From positions 806,001 through 870,000 of the forward strand of contig NZ_JACHGF010000002.1 in the NCBI RefSeq assembly GCF_014202275.1: a stretch of 64,000 nucleotides of DNA. Reading direction: 5' to 3'. This DNA is from Rhabdobacter roseus (lineage in GTDB: Bacteria; Bacteroidota; Bacteroidia; Cytophagales; Spirosomataceae). The notes beneath the pieces were generated by a model. It made no database searches. It had not been told where the DNA came from and worked only from the letters and a program-made list of their open reading frames with translations. A program made the translations under genes and the position numbers. Positions 52,217-62,871 of the stretch are shown here, piece by piece; position 1 is the stretch's first letter; each line of letters opens with the position of its first letter.

Positions 52217-54058
52217 TCATTTCTTTTTGCCGGGGCGCTTTTCTAGCTCGGCTTGCTTCTTTTTGGCTTCCTCGGCTGCCTGCAGCGATTTTTCCAGGTA
52301 CTTCTGAAACTTCGACTGCTTCTTCTCGCCCTTGGCGTTTTTGAGCCGGTTTTCGTCCAGGATCCGTTTAATTTTGTCTTCATCCACCAAGCGCCGGATC
52401 AGCAGCTGCTGCCCGATGGTCACGATGTTGGACACAAAATAGTAGAACGTCAGACCCGCCGGGAAGGAGTTCAGTACGAACATAAACATCAGCGGCATCA
52501 CGTAGCTCAGGAACTTCATGTTCACCGGCCCCGGTTGCGTGGGGGTCATCTGGTTGTTGTAGTAGGCGTACACAATGCTCGAGGCCGTCATCAGAACCGT
52601 AAACAAGCTCACGTGGCTGCCGTAAAACGGAATCCTGAAAGGCAGGTTGATGAACGAATCGTAGGTGGATAAATCGTGTGCCCAGAGGAACGATTGCTGC
52701 CGCAGCTCGATCAGGTTCGGGAACAGGAAGAAGAGCGAGAACAAAATCGGCATGGTAGCCAGCACCGGCACACAGCCGCTCAGCGGGCTTACGCCTACCT
52801 GCTGGTACAGCTTCATTTGATCCTGCTGCTGCTTGGCCAGGTCGTCCGGATTCTTCTTTTTCAACTCTTCCAGCTCCGGGGCCAGCAGACGCATCTTGGC
52901 CATGCTCACGTACGACTTGTAGGTTAGTGGCATCAGGATCGTCTTGACGATCAGCACCAGGCAGATGATCAGTAGCCCGTAGTTGGAGATGAATCTTTCG
53001 AGGAAGCTGAACAGCGGCACCAGAAAGTACTTGTTGATGGGCTTCAGGAAAGCGTAGCCCAGGTCCACGTTCCGGTCAAAATCCTCGGCGTTGACCTTCC
53101 GAAGTACCTGGTAGTCATTAGGACCGATGTAAAAACTGAAATTGGCTTTGCCCTGCTGCAGAGCCGCCACCGGAATGGACGCCTCCACGTTCAGCGTTTT
53201 TACGACCGAGCTATCGGCGGTGTTCACGTCCGCTTTCATTTCGACGTTCTCCAGCGGCTGCGACTTCGCGATCAGGCCCGAGATGAAGTACTTGTGTTTA
53301 AGCGTAAACCAGCGTACCGAGGCATCGGCTTTGTCGGTCGCACTGCTTTCGGGGCTTCCTTTGCCTACGGTGCTCACCTCATCGGTAAAGTAGGCGATGT
53401 CGGCCGATTTCCGGTTTTCGTTCAGGTCGTTTTCGAGTTGGAGCAGGTTGTTGGTCCAGCCGAAGCGCAGGGCCTGGTTGGCCTGGCCAATCCCGCCGGA
53501 GCGGAGGTTGTAGTCAATTTCGTAGCCCGAACCCCGTACCACGTACGTTTGCTCCACAAACTGGTTTCCGGCCAGCGCCATCCGGTAGGTGATCACCGCC
53601 GAGTCCTGCTCCGACAGCGTGCGGTTCTCGGCGCTGGTGGTAAAGTACAGGTCCGTCAGATCGACACTGCCCGTTTGCGTGGGCAGATTCAGGCGAAACC
53701 GGTTGTGCTCTTCGGAAATAAGGTAGAGCGGTTTTTGATCGTAGGTTTTGTATTTTTTCAACAATACCTCTTTAATAACGCCTCCTTTGTTGGAAAAAAC
53801 GACGCGTACGTCGCTGGTTTCGATCACTACGTCCTGGGGTTGTCCCTGGGCGGCGGCGGCAAAGGTACCGTAGCGTGCTCTCACTTCCGTTGAATCCAGT
53901 TGGGGCGGGAGGGTATCCGTGGGGGCTGATGCGGAGGGAGACGTGGTTGTTTGTTCCTGGGCGATAGGCTGGGGTTCCTCGGGTTGAGGAACCAGTAGTT
54001 GATAGCCTATCAGCATTAGTAAAATAAGTACTAAGCCTATTACCTGATTTCTGTCCAT
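52217..54058 (-). CDS. yidC: Membrane protein insertase YidC
   Basis: 613 residues. N-terminal helix (MDRNQVIGLVLILLMLIGYQLL), a large periplasmic beta domain (about 60-350), then the five-helix insertase core (about 355-560): YGLLIICLVLIVKTILMPLTYKSYVSMAKMR, cytoplasmic PDDLAKQQQDQMKLYQQVGVSPLSGCVP, and NSFPAGLTFYYFVSNIVTIGQQ. The long lysine-rich tail (GEKKQSKFQKYLEKSLQAAEEAKKK onward) probably contacts ribosomes. It inserts and folds inner-membrane proteins with or without SecYEG. Confidence 0.97.
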   Translation of the reverse strand: MDRNQVIGLVLILLMLIGYQLLVPQPEEPQPIAQEQTTTSPSASAPTDTLPPQLDSTEVRARYGTFAAAAQGQPQDVVIETSDVRVVFSNKGGVIKEVLLKKYKTYDQKPLYLISEEHNRFRLNLPTQTGSVDLTDLYFTTSAENRTLSEQDSAVITYRMALAGNQFVEQTYVVRGSGYEIDYNLRSGGIGQANQALRFGWTNNLLQLENDLNENRKSADIAYFTDEVSTVGKGSPESSATDKADASVRWFTLKHKYFISGLIAKSQPLENVEMKADVNTADSSVVKTLNVEASIPVAALQQGKANFSFYIGPNDYQVLRKVNAEDFDRNVDLGYAFLKPINKYFLVPLFSFLERFISNYGLLIICLVLIVKTILMPLTYKSYVSMAKMRLLAPELEELKKKNPDDLAKQQQDQMKLYQQVGVSPLSGCVPVLATMPILFSLFFLFPNLIELRQQSFLWAHDLSTYDSFINLPFRIPFYGSHVSLFTVLMTASSIVYAYYNNQMTPTQPGPVNMKFLSYVMPLMFMFVLNSFPAGLTFYYFVSNIVTIGQQLLIRRLVDEDKIKRILDENRLKNAKGEKKQSKFQKYLEKSLQAAEEAKKKQAELEKRPGKKK

Positions 54059-54262
54059 TCGTTACTTACTATTGATAAAATTTTTCCCGTTGCTTCGGAT
54101 TGTTAAAGTACCGGCTCGTTGCACCGTCGATCGTTTAAAAAAAGGGCCAGGTGTGCCGCCTGATGCCGTTCCAACCGGGCAAGGGCTCCATCCGATTTGG
54201 GACGGCAAAGGTAGTGAAGATTTTCGGGATTGGCATTTTTTAGGACCGATGATTCCTTCCCT

Positions 54263-55918
<1,656 letters not shown>

Positions 55919-55942
55919 CTATTTTACTATGATTACGGGATA

Positions 55943-55950
55943 CAAAAGTA
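55943..55950 (-). promoter_or_regulatory. Candidate -7 box for pyrG
   Basis: Minus-strand TACTTTTG matches TAnnTTTG, 34 bases upstream of the pyrG ATG. No -33 TTTG at proper spacing was found. Confidence 0.35.
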
Positions 55951-56120
55951 CAGCAAATCCAGGAGAGTTTACGGGTTTGGGTACTAAAAGTTTTTCGCCC
56001 TGTCAAATGTAAGGTACCTAAGGCTACCGTAGCCAGCCGGTTAGCCCTCCAGATCAGGTAGCAGCCAGCCCAAAGTACCTCTTACCGGCCTCAGGGCGCT
56101 TTTTTTAAGAAGAATTTTTC

Positions 56121-56152
56121 CCTTCGGGTACCTGGACTCACCAGGCCGAAGG
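56121..56152. other. Hairpin downstream of nspC
   Basis: Two nested stems: CCTTCGG/CCGAAGG (56121-56127 with 56146-56152) and CCTGG/CCAGG (56131-56135 with 56141-56145). It lies about 20 bases after the nspC stop but has no U-tract on the minus strand, so termination is uncertain. Confidence 0.45.
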
Positions 56153-56172
56153 CTCAAAAAATAAAGTACCTC

Positions 56173-57330
56173 CTACGACAGGCGATCCTTAAAACTTTCG
56201 TAGCCGTAGCTGCGTACCAGCCGGAAGGTACCGTCGGCCTGGGCTATGCCAATGGAAGGCAGGTTCACGCCGTTGAAGGTAGTGGTTTTCACCATAGTGT
56301 AGTGAATCATGTCTTCAAACACGAGGCGGTCGCCCACTTGCAGCGGTGCGTCGAAGGAGTAGTCGCCCATGAAGTCACCGGCCAGGCAGGTCATGCCGCC
56401 CAGGCGGTAGGTGGGCTTACCCGCCAGGGGTTCGTGGTACGCACCCTGAATATAAGGTTTGTAGGGCATTTCGAGGGTGTCGGGCATGTGGGCCGCAAAA
56501 GACGTATCCAGGATCGCCACCTGGATACCCTGGCTATCAAGCACGTCCAGGACGGTACTTACGAGCACACCCGTGCGCCAGGCAATGGCCGAGCCCGGCT
56601 CCAGGATCACGTCCAGCTGGTACTTTTCGCGGATGGCCCGTACGAGCTCCACCAGCAGGCCGGTATCGTAGCCTTCGCGGGTCATGAGGTGGCCGCCGCC
56701 CATGTTGAGCCACTTGGCCTGGTGTAGCAAATCCCCAAACCGGGCCTCCAGCGCCTCCAGGGTACGTTGCAGCGTGTGCGAGTCGTTTTCGCAAAGCGTA
56801 TGAAAGTGAATCCCTTCCAGGCCTGCGGGTAGTTGGTCGGGCAACTGGTTGCGCGTCACGCCCAGGCGCGAGCCGGGTACGCAGGGGTTGTACATGTCGG
56901 TGGCAACTTCGGAGTACTGCGGATTGACCCGAATCCCGCACGATACGCGCCGCTCGGGGTGCTTGGCATTGAAGTCGGCCACGCGGGCTTGGAAGCGTTC
57001 CCACTGGCTCAGGGAGTTAAAGGTCACGTGGCTGCTGCGCTCAAGTACCTCGTCGAACTCGCGGTCCAGGTAAGCCGGAATGTAGGTATGCGCGCGGTAG
57101 CCCAGAAAATCATTGACCAGCTTGATTTCATTCAGCGAGCTGGCCGTAGCGCCCTTCAGATACTCCTTCACGATCGGGAAAGCACTGTACATGGAAAACC
57201 CTTTCAGCGCCAGAATGATCTGACAGCCAGCGTCCTGTTGTACCTGATCAATCAGGCGGAGGTTGTTCCGAAGTAGTTGTTCGTCCAGCACAAAGCAGGG
57301 AGAAGGTACCTGGGCGTAATCAAGGGCCAT
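56173..57330 (-). CDS. nspC: Carboxynorspermidine decarboxylase
   Basis: 385 residues, fold type III PLP decarboxylase. PLP lysine in QIILALKGFSMYSAFP (about residue 42), SSLNEIKLVND, GIRVNPQYSEV, GIHFHTLCENDSHTL, WLNMGGGHLMTREGYD and ILEPGSAIAW. The closing CLAGDFMGDYSFDAPLQVGDRLVFEDMIHYTMVKTTTFNGV is typical of NspC rather than LysA. It makes norspermidine or spermidine by the carboxy-polyamine pathway usual in Bacteroidota. The partner carboxyspermidine dehydrogenase is not in the window. Confidence 0.94.
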   Translation of the reverse strand: MALDYAQVPSPCFVLDEQLLRNNLRLIDQVQQDAGCQIILALKGFSMYSAFPIVKEYLKGATASSLNEIKLVNDFLGYRAHTYIPAYLDREFDEVLERSSHVTFNSLSQWERFQARVADFNAKHPERRVSCGIRVNPQYSEVATDMYNPCVPGSRLGVTRNQLPDQLPAGLEGIHFHTLCENDSHTLQRTLEALEARFGDLLHQAKWLNMGGGHLMTREGYDTGLLVELVRAIREKYQLDVILEPGSAIAWRTGVLVSTVLDVLDSQGIQVAILDTSFAAHMPDTLEMPYKPYIQGAYHEPLAGKPTYRLGGMTCLAGDFMGDYSFDAPLQVGDRLVFEDMIHYTMVKTTTFNGVNLPSIGIAQADGTFRLVRSYGYESFKDRLS

Positions 57331-57420
57331 TTTTTTCTACTCGTTGGTTAATGAAGAATGCGTTGGGATGTCTTACTTTGTCGGAAATTTAACGCAATAC
57401 TAAACAAAGAAATTCATACG

Positions 57421-58008
57421 ATGCCGTTTCTGGTACTTGATATAGAAATGACCGGCCCCGAGCCTGGCTGGAACGAAATCATCCAGATCGGTGCCGAACT
57501 CTTTAACGATCAGTGGGTTTCGCTGGGTACGTACTTACAGAATGTCTACCCCGAAAACGAAGAAGCCTTCTCGGTCAAATCCGAAGAAGTACACGGCCTT
57601 TCGCTGGCTGACCTCGAAGACGCCCCGATGATCTACGAAGTCATTCCGGAGTTTGAGAAGTGGATACGGAGTAAAGGCGGATCAAGTACCCGCCTGTCGG
57701 ACGTGATCATCTGCGGGCAGAGCGTCATCTACGACATTAACTTCCTGCGGTTTGCGTACCGCCACGAAAAAATGAAGTGGCCTTTCTCCAACAAAATGCT
57801 TGATCTACATACGGTTTCCTACCTCTTTTTTAAAATACTGGAGAAGAACGGCCGCTCCGTGCCGCGTTCGCTGAGCCTGGGGGCGGTATCGGGTTTCTTT
57901 GGCTTTGAGCGGGAGGACGAAACCCATAACGCGCTGGAAGACGCGCAACTGACGGCCCGCTGTTTTAAGGAGTTTTTTAAACTGATCGACTACGTCAAAG
58001 TACCATGA
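57421..58008 (+). CDS. DnaQ-like 3'-5' exonuclease (DEDDh)
   Basis: 195 residues from the ATG at 57421. ExoI: FLVLDIEMTG (Asp and Glu metal ligands); ExoII region: QSVIYDINFLRFA (Asp); ExoIII: DETHNALEDAQLTARCF (HxxxxD). These are the DEDDh active-site residues. Related proteins act as proofreading subunit or RNase T-like nucleases; without a polymerase domain the substrate is open. Its stop overlaps the next ATG by four bases (58005-58008), coupling it to a bestrophin gene. Confidence 0.9.
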   Translation: MPFLVLDIEMTGPEPGWNEIIQIGAELFNDQWVSLGTYLQNVYPENEEAFSVKSEEVHGLSLADLEDAPMIYEVIPEFEKWIRSKGGSSTRLSDVIICGQSVIYDINFLRFAYRHEKMKWPFSNKMLDLHTVSYLFFKILEKNGRSVPRSLSLGAVSGFFGFEREDETHNALEDAQLTARCFKEFFKLIDYVKVP

Positions 58009-58886
58009 TAGAATACAATCCGAAGGAGTGGTTTCGGTTCATTTTCTTTTTTCACAAAGCGGATACCGTCCGGAAGCTCGGGCCGCTCCTGCTCACGATC
58101 GCCGCCTACTCCACCATTCTGGCTTTCCTGATCATTGACGTCTGGAAGATTGGCCAGGACACCGACCTGAAAAACGTGTCCCTGATGCACTCGCTCCTGG
58201 GTTTTGTGATCTCGATGCTGCTGGTGTTTCGTACCAATACCGCCTACGACCGCTGGTGGGAAGGCCGCAAGCAATGGGGTAGTTTGGTCAACTGCAGCCG
58301 TAACCTGGCGCTTAAAATCAACGGGCTGCTGGGACCGGAGCAAATCGAAGCACGGGCCTTCTTTCGGATTATGATTCCCAACTTTGCCTTTGCGCTCAAA
58401 AACCACCTCCGGGGTACTTTCAGCCCCCAGGAATTTCAGAACGCCCCGGCCTTTGGGCTGGAAGACGTGGTGGTGCAGGAGCACGTACCTAACCAGGTGG
58501 CGTCAACCCTGTTTGCCAGGGCGATCGAGCTACAGAAGCAAGGGGTACTTTTGCCCGAGCACATGCTGCTCATCAACTACGAACTGGCGGCTTTTACCAA
58601 CATCAGCGGGGCCTGCGAGCGCATCAAGAATACGCCCATTCCTTTTTCGTACAGCTCCTTTTTGAAAAAATTCGTATTTCTCTACTGCATCACGCTGCCC
58701 ATTGGGTACGTGTTCAGCCTACACTACCTGGTAATTCCCTTCGTGGTATTTGTGTTCTACATTTTGGCTAGTTTGGAAGTAATTGCCGAGGAAATCGAAG
58801 ATCCGTTCGGGACCGATGCCAACGACCTGCCTACCGATAAAATCTGCGGCGGCATCCGTACTACCGTCCATGATTTGCTAAAGTAG
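58005..58886 (+). CDS. Bestrophin-family ion channel (second copy)
   Basis: 293 residues, about four membrane helices, with VFRTNTAYDRWWEGRKQWGSLVNCSRNLA (about residues 72-100) and the C-terminal EEIEDPFGTDANDLPTDKI (IEDPFG). It is clearly homologous to but diverged from the copy at 20876-21784. Translational coupling to an exonuclease gene is unexpected and probably only reflects compact packing. The word AAAGTACC directly precedes its ATG. Confidence 0.88.
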   Translation: MIEYNPKEWFRFIFFFHKADTVRKLGPLLLTIAAYSTILAFLIIDVWKIGQDTDLKNVSLMHSLLGFVISMLLVFRTNTAYDRWWEGRKQWGSLVNCSRNLALKINGLLGPEQIEARAFFRIMIPNFAFALKNHLRGTFSPQEFQNAPAFGLEDVVVQEHVPNQVASTLFARAIELQKQGVLLPEHMLLINYELAAFTNISGACERIKNTPIPFSYSSFLKKFVFLYCITLPIGYVFSLHYLVIPFVVFVFYILASLEVIAEEIEDPFGTDANDLPTDKICGGIRTTVHDLLK

Positions 58887-58913
58887 GTACCTGCCAAGGT
58901 ACCTCACCTACTT
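58881..58913. terminator. Hairpin between convergent genes
   Basis: AAGTAGGT (58881-58888) pairs with ACCTACTT (58906-58913), enclosing a second possible pairing of two GGTACC copies. No U-tract, so efficiency is unknown. It overlaps the 3' ends of both genes. Confidence 0.4.
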
Positions 58914-59951
58914 CCCGAAGTGTTCGCGAAGTACCTGCTCGGCCGGTTTGTGCTGGGGCGAGTACGGATCGCGGGCCTTTTGACCGCGGGCGAGCTCAGG
59001 AAACCATTTCCATACAAATCCCCCGGCCATCCAATCTTGCCGCCATACTTCGTCAAAAAATACCCGGTAAGCCTGCGCCTGTAAGTCTTCGTTTGCTGGC
59101 TGGGAGCGGTCCGTTTCCCAGGGTCGGCGTGCGGCGTAGTCGGTACTGAGGTACCCAAACTCCGTAAACAATATGGGCTTTTGCTGGTGTGCGGCGTAGG
59201 CCTCCAACGCCCTAAGGGGCTTTTGCCAGCCTTTTTTCAAAGCCTGCCCTGAGGGCGATCGTTGCTCCGATAGCGGAAAGTAGGCGTCCACGCCAATGAA
59301 GTCCAGCTCGTGCCAGAAAGGTACCTCCTGGTAGGCGTCCCAGTTTTCGGCGTAGGTGAGCTTTCCGTGGTAGATGGCTCTGATCTCCGGAATGATGCGC
59401 TGCCAAAAGGCCGGCCGCCGGGCCACAAAGCGTTGCATCTCGGTGGCGATGCAGTAGATTTCCACCTCGGTGGAGTCGGCCACGCGGGCAAAGTCCAGCA
59501 GGTACTCGGCGTACTCTTTTTCAAATATAACCCAGTCGGCTTCCGTAGTGAGCTCAAAGTGACCGGTAAAAGTACCCCGCCCGATCCAGATATGCGGCTT
59601 CAACATCACCTTCAGGCCGTGGGCGTGCGCCATTCGTATGCTCTCAGCGGCCCCTTGAGGCGTTTCGCCCCACCACTTCCATTCCTTATTTTTTCCGTAG
59701 TGAAAATGAGGCTTACCGGGCTCAATGAATCCGTACGGCATGATGGACACCCACTCAGCCTTTACGTTCTTGACGGGAAGGTAGGTACTATCGGCCAGCG
59801 GTTCGCGCGGAGCTACCAGCGAAACTCCTTTTATTTTTTCTCCCTTGAACTGAAACCGGTTGGCCTTGGAAGTGGTGGTACAGCCAGAGAAAAGCCCCCA
59901 GATAGTCAATTGACATAGTATAAAATAACTATACGCTATTTTTTTTATCAT
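58908..59951 (-). CDS. GH113-like glycoside hydrolase (TIM barrel)
   Basis: 347 residues. Lipoprotein-type signal ending FSGC (Cys about residue 24). The barrel opens with KIKGVSLVAPREP and has WVSIMPYGFIEPGKP, GLKVMLKPHIWIG, then the probable acid/base Glu in YCIATEMQ (about residue 169), FIGVDAYFPLSE and the probable nucleophile Glu in PILFTEFGYLS (about residue 264). This matches GH113 mannanase-like proteins; exact specificity is uncertain. It is likely surface- or periplasm-anchored. Confidence 0.82.
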   Translation of the reverse strand: MIKKIAYSYFILCQLTIWGLFSGCTTTSKANRFQFKGEKIKGVSLVAPREPLADSTYLPVKNVKAEWVSIMPYGFIEPGKPHFHYGKNKEWKWWGETPQGAAESIRMAHAHGLKVMLKPHIWIGRGTFTGHFELTTEADWVIFEKEYAEYLLDFARVADSTEVEIYCIATEMQRFVARRPAFWQRIIPEIRAIYHGKLTYAENWDAYQEVPFWHELDFIGVDAYFPLSEQRSPSGQALKKGWQKPLRALEAYAAHQQKPILFTEFGYLSTDYAARRPWETDRSQPANEDLQAQAYRVFFDEVWRQDWMAGGFVWKWFPELARGQKARDPYSPQHKPAEQVLREHFGK

Positions 59952-60215
59952 GAGGTCAAATTTATTTTTTTGGGCTAAGTAGATTCATTTTTAAAGCATG
60001 GCGTTCATAAAAAGTTACTTTTTGTCAGATTTTAGGTAAAAAAATCAACAAATCAGTCAAATATTCTGCATTTATGACATTTTATCCCCACAAACAGAAC
60101 ATATCGTCTCTTTTAAGGAAAAATACGGATTTGGAACAGTTGTTTTATATTTACAGTTAATAGAGCATGGGCTTTATTACAGTCTATTAATTACTACAAT
60201 AATTCTATAAATATC

Positions 60216-60662
60216 ATGAAACGCTCAACATATCTCATAGCTATTGCAGCCTTATTTCTTTTTGTAACTGCTAATGCGAACGCTCAGACTTCCGTAAAGG
60301 TAGATCCCGGCGTATCAGTAAATAACTATAAGCACCCAAACAAAGCGAAAAAAGCCAAGCAAATGGAGGGTGAAACGTATAGTATCGAAGTTTCCAACAT
60401 AGGTACCGTAGAAAAAGTAACGGCCGCCCGGGAAAGAAGCCGCGTAAAACACGCACCGAAGTACGCAAGCCGTCCTTCTACGCTGGTAGTACCTAGCGCT
60501 GGAGTTGAGAAAGGCGTTCAAACGAACCCGCTCAGTTCACCTCGTCATTACAAGACGCCTACCCGTACGGGAAGCGTTTCTGGTAACGACAGCCAGGTAG
60601 CCCAAAGCCGGGTGGTAAAGGATACAACGACCACTACGGTTCAGGAAGCTACCATTGACTAA
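60216..60662 (+). CDS. Hypothetical secreted protein
   Basis: 148 residues. Clear signal peptide (to about residue 23, NANAQ). The mature part is basic, rich in Thr, Ser and Val, with no predicted domain; it looks disordered. The upstream 264 bases are AT-rich and lack GTACC words, with a possible TATATTTA -7 box at 60146-60153. It ends in a very strong terminator. No family recognised. Confidence 0.65.
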   Translation: MKRSTYLIAIAALFLFVTANANAQTSVKVDPGVSVNNYKHPNKAKKAKQMEGETYSIEVSNIGTVEKVTAARERSRVKHAPKYASRPSTLVVPSAGVEKGVQTNPLSSPRHYKTPTRTGSVSGNDSQVAQSRVVKDTTTTTVQEATID

Positions 60663-60680
60663 AGATAGTAAGTAGCTAGT

Positions 60681-60726
60681 AATAAGAAAGTCCGGCGGGG
60701 AAATTTCCCCGCCGGACTTTCTTATT
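60681..60726. terminator. 46-bp perfect palindrome, bidirectional terminator
   Basis: Left arm 60681-60703 and right arm 60704-60726 are exact complements with no spacer; the core is GTCCGGCGGGGAAA and its complement. A/T-rich ends give U-tracts on both strands. It lies 18 bases after the secreted-protein stop, and its last base is the first base of the converging gene's stop codon. Confidence 0.85.
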
Positions 60727-61652
60727 TAATCGTAGGCCAGAAATTGCCGCAGGTAGTTACGGCTGGTCAGAATGGCACTTTTTACGTCGTTGACGTCACC
60801 CTCGTAGGCTTTGTCTTCCACCTCAATCACCACCGGCCCGCGGTAGCGCACGTCGGTCAGGGCGGCGAAGAAAGCCCGCCAGTTGACGTCGCCCAGTCCG
60901 GGTAGTTTGGGCGAGTGGTACTCCAATGGATTGGCCATGATCCCGACGCGGTCAAGCTTGTCGCGGTAGAGCTTCGCGTCTTTCAAATGAATGTGGTGCA
61001 GGCGGTTTCGGTACTGATAAATGGGCTTCACCTCGTCCATCATTTGCCAGATCAGGTGCGAGGGGTCGTAGTTAAGCCCAAAGAGTGGGCTAGGGATGAT
61101 CTCAAACATACGGTCCCATACGGCGGGACTGATGGCCAGGTTTTTGCCACCGGGCCATTCGTCGTCGGTAAAAAACATGGGGCAGTTTTCGATCCCGATC
61201 TTCACGTGGTGCTCCTCGGCTACTTTGACGATACCGGGCCACACGTCGGCAAAAACCTTCAGATTGTCGGCTATGCTGCGGGAAGGATCCCGGCCCACGA
61301 AGGTATTGACTACAGGTACCCTCAGCCGGGCCGCGCCCCGGATCACCTCCTTGATGTGCTCCACATAAAACGCCGCTTTGGTAGCGTCCGGGTCCAGCGG
61401 GTTGGGGTAGTAGCCCAGAGCCGAAATGAATATCCGGGCTTCGCGCAGGGTATGCTTTAGGTCAGCTACGCGCTTGTCGGTAAGCCCGGAGACGTCGAGG
61501 TGGGTCACGCCCGCGTAGCGCCGGTTGTCGGCGTTGTCGCTGGGCCAGCACATCACCTCCACGCAGTCGAAACCGTGGTTGGACGCAAAACTGATGACGT
61601 GTTCAAAGCTAAAATCGGCCAGGATGGCGCTTACAAATCCTAGTTTAAGCAT
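60726..61652 (-). CDS. Sugar phosphate isomerase/epimerase-family protein
   Basis: 308 residues, xylose-isomerase-like TIM barrel (AP endonuclease 2 family): MLKLGFVSAILADFSFEHVISFASNHGFDCVEVMCW, KIGIENCPMF (metal Glu), LNYDPSHLIWQ (Asp/His), HIHLKDAK (His) and VVIEVEDKAYEG (Glu). These are the usual divalent-metal ligands. Family members isomerise or epimerise sugars or inositols; the substrate is not evident. No operon partner is adjacent. Confidence 0.87.
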   Translation of the reverse strand: MLKLGFVSAILADFSFEHVISFASNHGFDCVEVMCWPSDNADNRRYAGVTHLDVSGLTDKRVADLKHTLREARIFISALGYYPNPLDPDATKAAFYVEHIKEVIRGAARLRVPVVNTFVGRDPSRSIADNLKVFADVWPGIVKVAEEHHVKIGIENCPMFFTDDEWPGGKNLAISPAVWDRMFEIIPSPLFGLNYDPSHLIWQMMDEVKPIYQYRNRLHHIHLKDAKLYRDKLDRVGIMANPLEYHSPKLPGLGDVNWRAFFAALTDVRYRGPVVIEVEDKAYEGDVNDVKSAILTSRNYLRQFLAYD

Positions 61653-62189
61653 GGGTAAAGCGTTTAGTATACAATGACAGGAATTCGAAGGTACCTTCGG
61701 GAGAAGAAGTACCTTCCAAATTGATCAGGCGTAAAGCAAAGGTACCTCATTGCTCGTAAAATAGCATAGCACGGGCCGGGTACTGATCAAAATCAGGTAC
61801 CTGGTCCGAGGTACTTTGGGTATCTTTCCTGGGCTTTGTACCGGCACATCGGCAGTGGGCCTACCAGGAAGTACCGACCGTAGCTTATTCTTAACGATCC
61901 GCCCCCAAAGCGGACTTGTAGCCTAGCGGCGCGACTTCGGCAGCGGAGTTGCGCCGCTTTTTGGCAAAAATTCATCCGTCTTTTCGGCGGTACCATCCCC
62001 GCCCAGAACCGTTTGTAAACTCCCGAATGGAAAATCCCCGTCGGTTCGCTAATATTGACCTGTAGTCCACGGCAAGTGAATTTCCCCAGTCACCGCAACG
62101 GCCCTTAAAAAGGTACCTGGCTGGGAGAATGAAGTGAATAACCCCGCCAACCGACTACCTCAACCAACCCTAACCGACGTATAGGACCT
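61653..62189. other. Long intergenic region, dense in GTACC words
   Basis: 537 bases without a supported gene between divergent genes. Hand count finds ten GTACC/GGTAC words, about ten times chance for this length, the densest stretch inspected. It also contains the orphan terminator-like hairpin at 61925-61962. Confidence 0.6.
61925..61963 (+). ncRNA. Orphan terminator, possible small RNA 3' end
   Basis: AGCGGCGCGACT (61925-61936) pairs with AGTTGCGCCGCT (61947-61958), one G-T pair, followed by TTTTTT. No plus-strand gene lies upstream for 960 bases, so it could end a small RNA starting near 61820-61850 (TATCTTTC near 61819 is a weak -7 candidate). Speculative. Confidence 0.3.
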
Positions 62190-62855
62190 ATGGCCGAATC
62201 TGAAAAAAGCATTGGGGGTAAGATCTGGGGCTTTTTTGTGAAGGAAGCCTCCGAGCAGCCGGTGGCTACTCCCCCGCCCTCGCCGGTAGCTGCGCCCGCG
62301 CCTGCTACCGTGCGCGACACCGCCGGTACCCGCGACATCGACCGCAAGTTTGTGGATCACTTTGTGGAGCTCCTGGCGAAAGCCAACCTCCCCGGCCCGG
62401 ACTACTTTGAGTTCAAGCAGGCGCTCCAAAGCATGCAAGGGCTGGGGCTGAGCGAGGAAAAGCAGTTCCAGGCCGCCTGGGCGAGCTTCAAGGCGATGGG
62501 TGGGCTGACGGACCTGGCGGTACTTACCACCACCGCCGGCCAGTACCTGACCGTGCTGGACAAAGACCGCGCCGCCTTCCTGAAAGACGTGGAACGGGCC
62601 CTGGCTGAGCGGGTGGGTAGTTTGAACGACGAGCTCAAAAAATTGCAGCAGGATAACAAAGCCTTTGCCGAGCAGATCACCGCTTTGCAGGCCAAAATCA
62701 ACGCCAATAACGAGCGGATCGGGCAGATTTCCGGTGAGGTGGAAGCCCAGAGCGCCCGGATTCACGAAAACCGCGACGGTTACGAGCTGGCGCATCAAAG
62801 CTTCGTGCAGCAGATCCATTCGGACAACGATAAAATCAAAAAGTACCTAAACTAA
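62190..62855 (+). CDS. Unrecognised protein with C-terminal coiled coil
   Basis: 221 residues. N-terminal charged segment, a Pro/Ala-rich linker (about 28-42, TPPPSPVAAPAPA), a helical middle (about 48-130, DRKFVDHFVELLAKANLPGPDYFEFKQALQSM) and a long heptad-like coiled coil (about 130-195, LNDELKKLQQDNKAFAEQI). No signal peptide or membrane helix. It starts a tight plus-strand cluster: the next gene follows after 16 bases. Not recognised, but its partner's PspA-like helices suggest a membrane-associated complex. Confidence 0.75.
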   Translation: MAESEKSIGGKIWGFFVKEASEQPVATPPPSPVAAPAPATVRDTAGTRDIDRKFVDHFVELLAKANLPGPDYFEFKQALQSMQGLGLSEEKQFQAAWASFKAMGGLTDLAVLTTTAGQYLTVLDKDRAAFLKDVERALAERVGSLNDELKKLQQDNKAFAEQITALQAKINANNERIGQISGEVEAQSARIHENRDGYELAHQSFVQQIHSDNDKIKKYLN

Positions 62856-62871
62856 ACGTACCTACCCAACC

